A stretch of DNA of 64,000 bases, from assembly GCA_964387075.1 (NCBI GenBank), contig CAYLVB010000003.1:372001-436000 (forward strand), given 5' to 3'. The position numbers and the translations under genes are program-made. This DNA is from PALSA-968 sp964387075. Lineage in GTDB: Bacteria; Bacteroidota; Bacteroidia; B-17B0; Aurantibacillaceae. This document shows positions 1-8,482 of this stretch, in pieces. Below the pieces are notes generated by a model that was not told the DNA's origin, made no database searches, and was given only the letters and a program-made list of their open reading frames with translations. The number at the start of each line of letters is the position of its first letter. The first letter of the stretch is position 1.

Positions 1-1
1 G

Positions 2-844
2 ATATCGAAGAACAAGGAACGCATCACCATAGTTTCCAAAGAACGCATTGCTGATGAACTGAACAAGATCATTTTGTCGCCCGTGCCTTCGGTTGGATTT
101 AAATTATTATTCGATACGGGCTTGCTTCAACTGATCTTTCCGCAGATGGCCAACCTGCAGGGTGTAGAGACCATCAAAGGAAAAGCGCACAAAGATAATT
201 TCTACCATACACTCGAAGTGCTCGATAATGTTTCGCGCAATACCGATAATTTATGGCTACGATGGAGCGCCATCCTGCACGACATTGCCAAACCCGCCAC
301 CAAACGCTATGAAGAGGGCAGGGGATGGACCTTCCACGGGCACGAAGACAAAGGCGCGCGCATGGTGCCGAAGATCTTTGCCGAGCTTAAACTTCCGCTC
401 AATGAAAAAATGAAGTACGTGCAGAAACTCGTGTTGTTGCATTTGCGACCTATTGTTTTGGCTAAGTCAGAAGTGACCGATTCTGCGGTGCGTCGCTTGT
501 TGTTTGAGGCAGGAGATGACATTGACGACCTGATGACCTTGTGCGACGCGGATATTACCACCAAGAGCTCGGCAAAAAAAGAGCGCTATCTCCGCAATTT
601 CGCTCTCGTTCGCGTAAAATTGAAAGAACTCGAGGAGCGCGACCGTATCCGCAACTGGCAACCGCCCATCACCGGCGAGATCATCATGAAAACCTTTGAT
701 ATTCCCGCCGGTAAGGAGATAGGGATCCTCAAAACCGCCATCCGCGACGCTATTTTGGACGGTGTGATCCGAAATGATTACCAGGAAGCTTTTGAGTTCA
801 TGCTCAAAAAGGGTAAAGAATTCAACCTCTCCGCCAAACAGTAG
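2..844 (+). CDS. cca: CCA tRNA nucleotidyltransferase, C-terminal part (5' truncated by window)
   Basis: The frame is open from the first bases of the window, so the 5' end lies outside; about 280 codons are visible. The visible part matches the RNA-binding head-to-body region and the HD domain of Bacteroidota CCA-adding enzymes, which complete or repair the 3'-CCA of tRNAs in the cytoplasm. Visible marks are a GFKLLFDTGLL stretch near the start and the HD motif LHDIAKP, followed by HGHEDKGA. The nucleotidyltransferase catalytic domain would be upstream. The family assignment rests on the HD half only; a related tRNA/poly(A) polymerase is the alternative. Confidence 0.85.
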   Translation: MSKNKERITIVSKERIADELNKIILSPVPSVGFKLLFDTGLLQLIFPQMANLQGVETIKGKAHKDNFYHTLEVLDNVSRNTDNLWLRWSAILHDIAKPATKRYEEGRGWTFHGHEDKGARMVPKIFAELKLPLNEKMKYVQKLVLLHLRPIVLAKSEVTDSAVRRLLFEAGDDIDDLMTLCDADITTKSSAKKERYLRNFALVRVKLKELEERDRIRNWQPPITGEIIMKTFDIPAGKEIGILKTAIRDAILDGVIRNDYQEAFEFMLKKGKEFNLSAKQ

Positions 845-910
845 AAAGAAAAAAGGGCCGATCATACCACTTATCGGCAAAACCCAACCACTTACAAAGT
901 CGTACTGCAA

Positions 911-964
911 TTGACCCCTTTCAGACCTAATTTGCACTGATAATCAGCGTTAAAGAAGGGTCAA
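911..964. repeat. Imperfect inverted repeat with inner CTGATaATCAG palindrome
   Basis: TTGACCCCTTTC (911-922) can pair with GAAGGGTCAA (955-964) allowing small bulges, and the loop holds the palindrome CTGATaATCAG. The inner 14-mer ACTGATAATCAGCG (936-949) recurs exactly at 41270-41283, also upstream of a promoter-like element. It may be an operator upstream of the exbB promoter or part of the cca 3' end. No T-run follows, so a simple intrinsic terminator is unlikely. Confidence 0.4.
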
Positions 965-983
965 AACTTAACCCGTACAAGCT

Positions 984-1013
984 TTCAAATTCAAAACATA
1001 TTTAGTAAGTTTG
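984..1013 (+). promoter_or_regulatory. Bacteroidota-type promoter of exbB operon
   Basis: TAAGTTTG at 1006-1013 matches the -7 consensus TAnnTTTG exactly. TTC at 984-986, 19 bp upstream, is a weak -33 element. The predicted transcript begins near 1017-1020, about 36-40 nt before the ATG at 1056. This argues against the upstream TTG at 1011 as the start codon, because that codon lies inside the promoter. Confidence 0.6.
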
Positions 1014-1055
1014 GCATCTTATAAAACACTAAAAAACAATCAAAAAACAATAACT

Positions 1056-1859
1056 ATGAGCAACCAAAAAACATCCGGCGGATTTTCATTCATCGTTTCC
1101 GCTTTGGCTATCCTGATCTGCCTTGGGATAGGAATTTTTGTTTACAAAGTGATCCTGGGTAACCCAACTAACTTCGATGCCGATGGGCCGGATAAAGGGC
1201 ACCCGCACAACATCCTCGGTACCATGTACAAAGGGGGCTTCATAGTTCCTATACTGATCGGGGTATTATTAACCGTAATCACTTTTTTCTTCGAGCGCCT
1301 CATCACCATTCAAAAAGCAATGGGCAAAGGAAGCACCGATAAATTCGTGGCAAAGATCAAATCATTGGTCTCTTCTAACCAATTGGACGAAGCTATTGCC
1401 GAGTGCGATAAGCAAAAAGGCTCATTGGCCAACGTGGTGCGCGAAGGCATCAGCAAATACAAATTCGTACAGAATGATTCTACCATGGATAAAGAGGCTA
1501 AGGTAGCCGCTATCCAAAAGTCGATCGAAGAAGCTACGGCGTTAGAATTACCTATGCTTTCCAAGAACATGGTGATCATTTCTACTTGTTCTTCTATCGG
1601 GGTGTTAGTGGGTCTGATCGGAACGGTATTCGGGATGATCAAAGCGTTCTCAGCCCTTTCGGCTGCCGGAGCTCCGGATACTTCAGCCCTTGCAACAGGT
1701 ATCTCCGAGGCACTTGTTAATACCGCTATCGGTATCCTCGCGTCTACCTTCGCTATCATTTTCTACAACCTGTTCTCTAACAGGGTTGACCAGCTTACCT
1801 ATGCGATGGATGAGGCCGGCTTCTCTATTATCCAGGAATTTCAGTCTACCGGGCATTAA
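1056..1859 (+). CDS. exbB: MotA/TolQ/ExbB proton channel family protein
   Basis: This is an inner-membrane subunit of the proton-driven motor that energises TonB. The 267-aa product has a hydrophobic segment near residues 10-33, a second near 61-83, and the conserved C-terminal pair of long membrane helices (roughly 160-185 and 205-230) typical of MotA/TolQ/ExbB. The start is the ATG at 1056, downstream of the predicted promoter. It opens a tightly spaced cluster with two ExbD genes and tonB, a gene order common in Bacteroidota. Which TonB-dependent receptors it serves cannot be read from here. Confidence 0.92.
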   Translation: MSNQKTSGGFSFIVSALAILICLGIGIFVYKVILGNPTNFDADGPDKGHPHNILGTMYKGGFIVPILIGVLLTVITFFFERLITIQKAMGKGSTDKFVAKIKSLVSSNQLDEAIAECDKQKGSLANVVREGISKYKFVQNDSTMDKEAKVAAIQKSIEEATALELPMLSKNMVIISTCSSIGVLVGLIGTVFGMIKAFSALSAAGAPDTSALATGISEALVNTAIGILASTFAIIFYNLFSNRVDQLTYAMDEAGFSIIQEFQSTGH

Positions 1860-1921
1860 TTTTTGCCGGGTTTTATGGAATCCTAAAAAATAATACATCA
1901 TAACAATATAAAACTAAAGCA

Positions 1922-2584
1922 ATGCCTAAAATCAAAGTTGCAAAAAGCGCCCCCGGCCTGGACATGACGCCCATGGTGGATCTCGCTTTCCTTCTCGTGA
2001 CTTTCTTCATGCTTGCTGCATCCTTCCGTACAGCCGAACCGGTTATTGTTGATCCGCCTTCTTCAACGTCGGATAAACTCTTGCCGGAGAACACAATAAT
2101 GGTTACCGTAGATGGCCTGGGCCGTCCCTTCTTTACTTTATCCAACGCCGAAGCGCGCATGACCGCCTTAAAGCGCATGGGCGAGAGGCACAAGGTAAGT
2201 TTTACCGAAAAGCAAATTAAAACTTTTGGTGGACTATCAAGTATTGGGGTAGATATCAAAGATCTTCCTAAATATATTGATGCCGATGAAGCAGGACGCA
2301 AGAAATTCCAACCTCAAAAAGGAATTCCAAGCGACTCTACCGATAATCAGTTGCGCGAGTGGATACTCTACGCAGCGCAGGAAGCCGGAATGATCTACAA
2401 ACGGGAAAAAGATGCGGCTACAGCAGCCGGAAGAGAATTTAAAGGAGAAAAACTTCGTTATGCTTTAAAGGCTGACGGAAAAGTAAAATACATTTCGATC
2501 AAGAAGGTCATTGACACGTTTACCGACCTAAAAATTTATCAATTGAATTTCATCACTTCGCTTGAAGGCGGGGAGAAGAAATAA
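1922..2584 (+). CDS. exbD: ExbD/TolR family biopolymer transport protein (first copy)
   Basis: A 220-aa single-pass inner-membrane protein with the ExbD/TolR N-terminal helix. The segment MTPMVDLAFLLVTFFML carries the Asp expected to take part in proton translocation. The periplasmic part is longer than in classical ExbD (about 140 aa), as often seen in Bacteroidota. It lies 62 nt after exbB and 12 nt before a second ExbD, so the motor probably contains both ExbD paralogues. Confidence 0.92.
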   Translation: MPKIKVAKSAPGLDMTPMVDLAFLLVTFFMLAASFRTAEPVIVDPPSSTSDKLLPENTIMVTVDGLGRPFFTLSNAEARMTALKRMGERHKVSFTEKQIKTFGGLSSIGVDIKDLPKYIDADEAGRKKFQPQKGIPSDSTDNQLREWILYAAQEAGMIYKREKDAATAAGREFKGEKLRYALKADGKVKYISIKKVIDTFTDLKIYQLNFITSLEGGEKK

Positions 2585-2596
2585 AAATTAAAGAAC

Positions 2597-3232
2597 ATGG
2601 CAGAAATTGCAGAAAGTGGCGGCGACCACGGCAAGAAAGGCGGCAAGAAGAGAGCCAAGAAAAGCTCAACCAAGGTGGATATGACCCCCATGGTTGACCT
2701 GGCGTTCCTGCTTCTTACCTTCTTCGTATTGACATCTACATTCAGTAAGCCTAAAGCATTGGAATTCGCTTTCCCGGCCCCCCCGGAGGATAATGTTAAA
2801 GTGCCCGAGGTAAAAAATGGCCTCACGCTGATCTTATCCAAAGATGACCGCGTGTTTTATTACCAGGGAGAGTTTATTTTACCCGGCGATGCAAAGGGAA
2901 GGCCGGCGACCGAACTGAAAGAAACAAATTTCAGTTCAGAGGGCTTGCACAAATTGCTCTTCGACATGAATAAACCCGTGCGCGATGCGATCGCTCAGTT
3001 GGAACAAAAAGTGAAAACCAAGCAAATGGCGGACACTACCTTCAAAAGACTGGCGGTTGATGAAAAAGGAAAGAAAGAAGCGGTGACCGTGTTGATAAAG
3101 ACCGACGACCAGGCAACTTACAAGAACATGATCGATGTTTTTGATGAGCTGAACATTTGCCAGATAGGCAAAAAAGTGGTGGTAGATCTTATTCAGCCTG
3201 AATACGACCTGGTTAAATTAAAAACTCAATAA
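2597..3232 (+). CDS. exbD: ExbD/TolR family biopolymer transport protein (second copy)
   Basis: The 211-aa product starts with a basic cytoplasmic tail (GKKGGKKRAKKSS), followed by the ExbD signature MTPMVDLAFLLLTFFVL with the membrane Asp. The periplasmic domain differs clearly from the first copy, so this is an old paralogue rather than a fresh duplication. The gene ends 1 nt before the tonB start, implying tight co-expression. Paired ExbD proteins next to one ExbB are a known Bacteroidota arrangement; a division of labour between them is inference. Confidence 0.92.
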   Translation: MAEIAESGGDHGKKGGKKRAKKSSTKVDMTPMVDLAFLLLTFFVLTSTFSKPKALEFAFPAPPEDNVKVPEVKNGLTLILSKDDRVFYYQGEFILPGDAKGRPATELKETNFSSEGLHKLLFDMNKPVRDAIAQLEQKVKTKQMADTTFKRLAVDEKGKKEAVTVLIKTDDQATYKNMIDVFDELNICQIGKKVVVDLIQPEYDLVKLKTQ

Positions 3233-3233
3233 C

Positions 3234-4034
3234 ATGGAAGTAAGTTGGAATAACGTAGTTTCTCCCCAGCGCAACGAGATCGTTTTCGTTGGAAGGAACC
3301 ATGCGTATGGAGCCTACAACCTGCGCACCAATTATACCCGCACCGTAAGTATGGTAGTGGCGGGCTTGCTGGTGGCAGTTGCCTTGGCCTGGGCCATCAA
3401 ATTCTTTTACGACAATAAAGGAATAGATGAGGATCTGGCGAATGTGAACATGGATGTTACACAGATCGACCTCACGCCCCCGCCCATTGATAAAACAGAA
3501 CCACCGCCTCCGCCGCCCCCTCCTCCTCCCGTGGTTGAAACGATCAAATTCGTTCCGCCCGTGATCAAGGAAGATGCCCAGGAAGACGAGCCACCTCCTC
3601 CCCAGGAAAAACTGACCGACACACAGGTGAGTACCACAACCCAGGAAGGTACCGGTGATGAGATAGCAGTTCCTACCGAAACCGGTAATGGGCCTGTAGA
3701 AGAAAAAGCACCCGAGATCTTTACCGTAGTGGAAGAGATGCCTTCATTCCCCGGCGGAATGGCTGAGCTGATGAAGTTCATTCAAAAGAACATCCAATAT
3801 CCACAGGTAGAGAAAGAAGCAGAGATACAGGGAACCTGCTACGTGAAATTTGTAGTGGAAGCCAACGGAGCTGTTTCTAACGTAGAAGTAGCGAAAGGCG
3901 TAAAAGGTGGCCCCGGCCTCGATAAAGAAGCTATGCGTGTTGTAAAAAGCATGCCTAACTGGACCATCGGTAAACAGAACGGTCGCCCGGTGCGCGTACT
4001 GATGAACCTGCCTATCAAGTTTCAGTTAAAATAA
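3234..4034 (+). CDS. tonB: Energy transducer TonB
   Basis: The 266-aa protein has a short cytoplasmic N-terminus, one membrane helix around residues 38-58, a proline-rich periplasm-spanning segment with a run of ten prolines (about 88-100), acidic/proline stretches to about 130, and a TonB C-terminal domain from about 170 to the end (start MPSFPGGMAELMKFI, YPQVEKEAEIQG in the middle). It carries ExbB/ExbD motor energy to outer-membrane TonB-dependent receptors. The ATG lies 1 nt after the exbD stop. Confidence 0.95.
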   Translation: MEVSWNNVVSPQRNEIVFVGRNHAYGAYNLRTNYTRTVSMVVAGLLVAVALAWAIKFFYDNKGIDEDLANVNMDVTQIDLTPPPIDKTEPPPPPPPPPPVVETIKFVPPVIKEDAQEDEPPPPQEKLTDTQVSTTTQEGTGDEIAVPTETGNGPVEEKAPEIFTVVEEMPSFPGGMAELMKFIQKNIQYPQVEKEAEIQGTCYVKFVVEANGAVSNVEVAKGVKGGPGLDKEAMRVVKSMPNWTIGKQNGRPVRVLMNLPIKFQLK

Positions 4035-4042
4035 TATTTGCC

Positions 4043-4270
4043 ATGCAAAGCAAGCTCACGCAAATGACCTTGTTTTGGTTTGGTACAGTAATGGCCGCAG
4101 TATTCTTATGCTGCGGCTTTCTTTTTCTCTGCAGTAATTTTTTAATTGACCGCGTTCCTCCTCCAAACCGCACGTATATCGGCATTCTTTTTCTGCTCTA
4201 TGCCGGTTTCAGGGCCACCCGCCAGTACAACCTATATAAACGATTAAAGCGTGGAGATCATGAACAATAA
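4043..4270 (+). CDS. Small two-helix membrane protein of the TonB cluster
   Basis: A 75-aa protein with two predicted membrane helices (about residues 8-32 and 43-60) and a basic C-terminus. It starts 8 nt after tonB and its end overlaps the start of the PstS-like lipoprotein gene by 11 nt, so it is almost certainly co-translated. No family is recognised. Its fixed position between tonB and the lipoprotein suggests a small accessory membrane subunit, but that is inference. Confidence 0.7.
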   Translation: MQSKLTQMTLFWFGTVMAAVFLCCGFLFLCSNFLIDRVPPPNRTYIGILFLLYAGFRATRQYNLYKRLKRGDHEQ

Positions 4271-5180
4271 GTTCTCAAAAACAACGATCGCAGTTGGGAT
4301 CTTATTCGTGCTGGGCCTATCCTGTTCGGAGAGCGACAGCCTTACGCCGGCGGAAACACCTACTTCCGGAAAGACAACCGTTTATTGCGAAGAGGGATTC
4401 AGCATACAGATGAAGAACCAGGCCTATACTTTCCACGAGATCTATGAAAGGGCTGCCGTGAATGTGCAGTATGTGAATGAGAAGATCGCCCTGGAGGGCC
4501 TGTACAACGATTGCTGCAAAGTGATCTGTATCCCGCGCACGCTCACCACCGATGAAATGAAACGCTTCAACGCCGCGAACATTTTTCCGAAACCTGTTTT
4601 CATTGCCAAAAGCGCGCTGGCCTTTGTGACCGCCAATAATTCTGGCGATTCTGTGCTATCCATCACAAAAATAAAAGCGCTTTTGAGCGGAGCAGATACA
4701 ACCTACAGGATGGTGTTCGACAACCAGAATTCGGGCGTGGCGCGGTATTTAAAAGATTCGGTTTTGCAGGGCAAAGAATTTGGCAGGAATTGCTATGCCG
4801 TGAAGAACACCGAAGAACTGGTAAGCAAAGTGAGTGAATTGAAACGTGTGATCGGCATCCTGGATTATGGCTGGATCAGCGATAAGGATGAGACCACCAG
4901 CAAGAACATCTTGAGCAAAGTTCGCCCCCTGGCCGTTTCCAAAGAAGATAAGGGAACTGCTTACTATCCCGATCAAAGTAATATAGAAACGCGCGACTAT
5001 CCTTTTTGTCGCTACATGTACATGATGCAGCGCAGCGGCGACTTCACTACAGGGGCGGGTTTCATATCTTTTGTGGCAGGCCAAAAGGGGCAGCTTATGA
5101 TCTTAAAGGCCGGCCTGGTGCCCGCCATGAGGCAAGAGCGTGTAATTGAGATAAATACGGCCCCCTTGGGCAGTCAATAG
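4260..5180 (+). CDS. PstS-like substrate-binding lipoprotein
   Basis: The 306-aa product begins with a lipoprotein signal ending in LGLSC, so it is probably anchored in the outer or inner membrane facing the periplasm. The body resembles the phosphate-binding PBP-like fold of PstS proteins, an annotation often given to this gene in Bacteroidota TonB clusters. No ABC permease or ATPase lies nearby, so classical phosphate uptake is doubtful and a role tied to TonB is more likely. The ATG at 4260 is preferred over the GTG at 4251 because it gives a standard lipoprotein signal. Confidence 0.7.
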   Translation: MNNKFSKTTIAVGILFVLGLSCSESDSLTPAETPTSGKTTVYCEEGFSIQMKNQAYTFHEIYERAAVNVQYVNEKIALEGLYNDCCKVICIPRTLTTDEMKRFNAANIFPKPVFIAKSALAFVTANNSGDSVLSITKIKALLSGADTTYRMVFDNQNSGVARYLKDSVLQGKEFGRNCYAVKNTEELVSKVSELKRVIGILDYGWISDKDETTSKNILSKVRPLAVSKEDKGTAYYPDQSNIETRDYPFCRYMYMMQRSGDFTTGAGFISFVAGQKGQLMILKAGLVPAMRQERVIEINTAPLGSQ

Positions 5181-5187
5181 GACCAAA

Positions 5188-5223
5188 GCCCCTCTCTATT
5201 CGACCAAATTGGGGTCATTTTTT
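5188..5223 (+). terminator. Possible weak terminator after PstS-like gene
   Basis: GACC (5202-5205) can pair with GGTC (5213-5216), or CCCC (5189-5192) with GGGG (5211-5214), followed by a run of six T at 5218-5223. The stem is short. The T-run overlaps the -33 element of the next promoter. Confidence 0.35.
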
Positions 5224-5251
5224 GGCACGCCGTTGGTAAATGTTATTTTTG
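5221..5251 (+). promoter_or_regulatory. Bacteroidota-type promoter of second tonB-like gene
   Basis: TTTG at 5221-5224, a 19-bp spacer and TATTTTTG at 5244-5251 form a full consensus promoter. The predicted start point falls near 5255-5258, only a few bases before the ATG at 5261, so the mRNA would have almost no leader. It splits the cluster into two transcription units. Confidence 0.7.
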
Positions 5252-5260
5252 TCTGAACGA

Positions 5261-5722
5261 ATGAATCGTCTTTATTCTATACTTTTTGTCCTGGCTTTTT
5301 TGGGAACTGCCAAAAGCCTTTCGGCCCAGGTTGACACAACGGATATGCCGTATGTGCTGGCCACCAAAATGCCTGAGTTCCCGAATGGCGGTTCTCAGGG
5401 TATGATCGAATTCATCCAGGAACATTTGGAATATCCTATGGCCGAAAAGCAAGCGGATATACAAGGAACCATCATGATGCAATTCATTGTAGAGAAAGAC
5501 GGAAGTCTTTCTGACATAAAAGCCATTAAAAGTGTGGATAAGGGAGAGAATTTAGTGAAAGAGGCAACCCGTGTGATCAAGCTCATGCCCAAATGGAAAC
5601 CCGGCATGCAGGATGGTAAGAACGTACGGGTTTACAAAAATGTTCCTTTTCATTTTGTGATCACCAAACGTCGCTCAAGACACGATCATCATTCAACAAC
5701 GAATACAAATACGCATAAATAA
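5261..5722 (+). CDS. Secreted TonB C-terminal-domain protein
   Basis: A 153-aa protein with a cleavable signal peptide (ending near SLSAQ) followed directly by a TonB C-terminal domain that resembles the end of the upstream TonB (MPEFPNGG, YPMAEKQADIQGT and a VRVYKNVPFHF end). It has no proline-rich linker and no retained transmembrane anchor, so it cannot act as a normal transducer. It may bind receptors or partner proteins in the periplasm. ATG 5261 is chosen over 5240 because 5240 lies in the promoter and would spoil the signal peptide. The C-terminus is basic and His-rich. Confidence 0.8.
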   Translation: MNRLYSILFVLAFLGTAKSLSAQVDTTDMPYVLATKMPEFPNGGSQGMIEFIQEHLEYPMAEKQADIQGTIMMQFIVEKDGSLSDIKAIKSVDKGENLVKEATRVIKLMPKWKPGMQDGKNVRVYKNVPFHFVITKRRSRHDHHSTTNTNTHK

Positions 5723-5730
5723 AAGCATCT

Positions 5731-7428
5731 ATGAAAAAGAGCACTTTAGTTATTTTAGGAATTTCTTTTGCGACCGTTCTCAGTGCGCAAAACCTCCAGG
5801 ACGCCATCACCAAAACAGACAACGAGCGTTTTGAGGCCGCCGCCGCCGATTACCGCGCGCTTATTGCCAAGGACGGAAGCAAGGGAGAGAATTATTTTTA
5901 TTACGGAGAGAATTATTTCAAGAGTGAGAATATCGACTCGGCACTGATCATGTATAAAAAAGGAACAGAGGTCGCGCCTACCAATGGCTTGAACTACGCC
6001 GGCCTTGGAAAAGTGCAATTGATGCAGGGAAATGATAAGGAAGGCAACGCAAATCTTTTCAAGGCAAAGACCTTAGGCGCCAAGAACGCTACGGTGTATA
6101 TGAAGATAGCCGAAGCTTATATCAATGTGCCAAATCCATATAAGAACCTTACAGAGGCAACCAAGCTTTTAGGCGACGCTATGAAATGGGAACCCAAAAA
6201 TCCGGAGGCGCACTTATTGATGGGAGATTGCATGTTAGAACAAAATCCTACTGAAGGTGGTCCTGCTATTAAGGAGTACGATGAAGCTTTGAAGCTGAAC
6301 CCGAAATCACCCAAAGGAATTTTACGCAAAGGAAAATTATTCTTCCGCGCCCGTAACTACAACCTGGCTTTGGATTATTACAAACAGGCCGAAGCGGTTG
6401 ACCCTAATTTCGCTCCCGCTTATATGGAGAAGGCGGAGCTTTACCAATTGGCCGGGCAACCCGCTAAAGCGCTTGAAGCGATCAATAAATACCTTGAGCT
6501 CAATGGCAGCAGCGTGTACGCGCATAAAAAACTGGCAGGCTACCTGTACCTGAACAAAAAATACCAGGAGTGTATTACTGAAAGTGAAAGCATCCTGAAA
6601 AAATATCCCAACGAGTGCTATATGTACCGCTACATCGGGTATTCTTACTTTGAATTGGGAAACACCGTTGATAAAGAAGCCTACACCAAAGGTCTCGAAG
6701 CCATGAACAAGTTCTTTGCTTGCTACGAAAGCAAGAAGATCCGCCTCATTGCCGACGATTACAAATACCAGGGAATGCTGCTGGGTAAGACCGGCAAGGA
6801 TTCTTTAGGCGCGGAGTCTATTATGAAAGCAATTGCGCAGGACTCCGTAAAATACTGTGAGTTATATGGCACCATTGGCCAGATGTATTTCAAAGCAAAG
6901 AAGTGGGATAAAGTGATATACTACTACGAAAGAAAAGCGTTGTGTCCCGGCAAAGGATTAACGGGCCAGGATAATTTCGACCTGGGCCGCGCTTATTTCT
7001 ATAAAGGTGCAGCTTTGGTGAAGGAAGCGTCTGAGAAAAAAGATGCCAAGGAAAAAGTAAAGAAGGAGGGGGAGGCCGTTCCTTATTTCGTGAAAGCGGA
7101 TACCTGCTTCTCGCGTCTCTGCCAGGCAAGCCCTAACTTCCCAACCGGTTATTACTGGCGTGGCAAGGCCAATATGCAACTCGATCCAAAAAGCGATCAA
7201 TGGCTTGCAAAACCACACCTGGAAAGATATTTACAGTTGGTTAAGCCCGAAGAGCGTTCGGTACCTTCTAATAAGGAGAACGTGATCATTGCCTGCGAAT
7301 ATTTGGGCTATTACTGGGTGAAGATGAAAGACAATGCAAAGGCAAAAGAATATTGGAATATTGTAAAGGAACTGGACCCCAACAACGAGAAAGCAAAAGC
7401 ATTCTTTAAAAGCCCGGAAGGGAAATAA
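5731..7428 (+). CDS. TPR-repeat protein, periplasmic
   Basis: A 565-aa protein with an N-terminal signal peptide (MKKSTLVILGISFATVLSAQ) and tetratricopeptide repeats over most of its length, seen as recurring A..Y...G....A...Y..A patterns. TPR proteins act as scaffolds for protein-protein contacts. It begins 8 nt after the secreted TonB-like gene and ends the cluster at a strong terminator. In Bacteroidota such a TPR gene regularly closes the ExbB-ExbD-TonB cluster; its partner is unknown. Confidence 0.85.
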   Translation: MKKSTLVILGISFATVLSAQNLQDAITKTDNERFEAAAADYRALIAKDGSKGENYFYYGENYFKSENIDSALIMYKKGTEVAPTNGLNYAGLGKVQLMQGNDKEGNANLFKAKTLGAKNATVYMKIAEAYINVPNPYKNLTEATKLLGDAMKWEPKNPEAHLLMGDCMLEQNPTEGGPAIKEYDEALKLNPKSPKGILRKGKLFFRARNYNLALDYYKQAEAVDPNFAPAYMEKAELYQLAGQPAKALEAINKYLELNGSSVYAHKKLAGYLYLNKKYQECITESESILKKYPNECYMYRYIGYSYFELGNTVDKEAYTKGLEAMNKFFACYESKKIRLIADDYKYQGMLLGKTGKDSLGAESIMKAIAQDSVKYCELYGTIGQMYFKAKKWDKVIYYYERKALCPGKGLTGQDNFDLGRAYFYKGAALVKEASEKKDAKEKVKKEGEAVPYFVKADTCFSRLCQASPNFPTGYYWRGKANMQLDPKSDQWLAKPHLERYLQLVKPEERSVPSNKENVIIACEYLGYYWVKMKDNAKAKEYWNIVKELDPNNEKAKAFFKSPEGK

Positions 7429-7443
7429 CAAAAATTAACGTAG

Positions 7444-7473
7444 AGAACGGCTGGAAACAGCCGTTCTTTGTTT
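7444..7473 (+). terminator. Intrinsic terminator of the TonB/TPR cluster
   Basis: A perfect 10-bp stem, AGAACGGCTG (7444-7453) with CAGCCGTTCT (7458-7467), closes a GAAA tetraloop and is followed by TTTGTTT. The next gene begins 1 nt later. Confidence 0.85.
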
Positions 7474-7474
7474 C

Positions 7475-8473
7475 ATGAAGTCCCGATCACTTTTCATAGT
7501 TTTCTGTATGGCTGGTTTTGGGACAATTGCCCAGAATTTCGAGGTCGACCAGATAGAGCAACTTTTCAGACCGCGTCTGCGGGTTGATTCGCGCTATACG
7601 TTTGATGCTCCTTTTGCCGATACTAGCGGGACTTACAATAGCAAAGAAGCTTCCATGGCCTTTACATTTCCGCTTAAAACGAAAATAGGCGCGGATGTGA
7701 AGCTTGACCTTAGTTCCATGAAACTAAAAGATATCCTACAGAACAGCCTCCGTTTTAAGGCATCGCAAACTTTGGGGCTTATCCGAATGAACGGTAGACA
7801 AGCAAATATGGGTTTTGACACGCTGCCGGGAAAGAACATGGCAGGAGCCACACTTGGCATATTGGGATTACGACTCACGAGAAAATATCGTGTCATGTTT
7901 TGGTCGGCCGGAGTGAATGTTTCGGAACAAGATAAAACGTTTGGCCGGGCAACACCGCGAGCCACCGCACTCATCGGGCAATTGCATTTACGCGGTATTC
8001 GAAGGAATTACTTTTATGGCGTAGCGGTTGCTTACAGCGACAGACTAATACTTCCGCTTCCTTTCTTTGGTGGTAGTGAGCCGATCGGAAAGAATTTCAT
8101 CTTTCATTATACTTTGCCCGCTCAACTGAATTTGCAATATCGTCCAAACGGTCGTCTTGCAATTGCAACGGGAGTAAATGTTGATGGATATCGCAGCGGA
8201 ATAGAATATCACTTAAAGCGCTCGAATGTGAATTACGCCAGCGCAATGGCTTACATGAACCTGCGGTATAAATTTGGAAAGGTGTTGATCGCGCGGTTGG
8301 AGGGAGGCTATATGTTCTATCAGAATGTCCAGTATACTCAAACGGACATTAAGCCAAGTAATTTCCCGCTAAAGCCCGGGCCTTACGTGCAGGTTGGTTT
8401 CAGTGTACTCTTTGGAAAAACAGTTTGGGAGAAGATCTTCGACAATCTTTCTTTCAGCAGTTCAGGCTCCTGA
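7475..8473 (+). CDS. Predicted outer-membrane beta-barrel protein (DUF6268-like)
   Basis: A 332-aa protein with a signal peptide (FCMAGFGTIAQ) and alternating hydrophobic/polar strands with aromatic ends through the mature part. This is typical of a small outer-membrane barrel, with a possible resemblance to DUF6268. The ATG lies immediately behind the terminator hairpin, and no clear promoter was found, so expression may depend on readthrough or an unrecognised signal. It converges on the DoxX-like gene with 9 nt between stops. Function unknown. Confidence 0.65.
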   Translation: MKSRSLFIVFCMAGFGTIAQNFEVDQIEQLFRPRLRVDSRYTFDAPFADTSGTYNSKEASMAFTFPLKTKIGADVKLDLSSMKLKDILQNSLRFKASQTLGLIRMNGRQANMGFDTLPGKNMAGATLGILGLRLTRKYRVMFWSAGVNVSEQDKTFGRATPRATALIGQLHLRGIRRNYFYGVAVAYSDRLILPLPFFGGSEPIGKNFIFHYTLPAQLNLQYRPNGRLAIATGVNVDGYRSGIEYHLKRSNVNYASAMAYMNLRYKFGKVLIARLEGGYMFYQNVQYTQTDIKPSNFPLKPGPYVQVGFSVLFGKTVWEKIFDNLSFSSSGS

Positions 8474-8482
8474 TCCGGCAGA

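Noticed and set aside
1011..1055. TTG-initiated N-terminal extension of ExbB
   Set aside because: The TTG lies inside an exact TAnnTTTG promoter element, and the ATG at 1056 gives a normal ExbB N-terminus.
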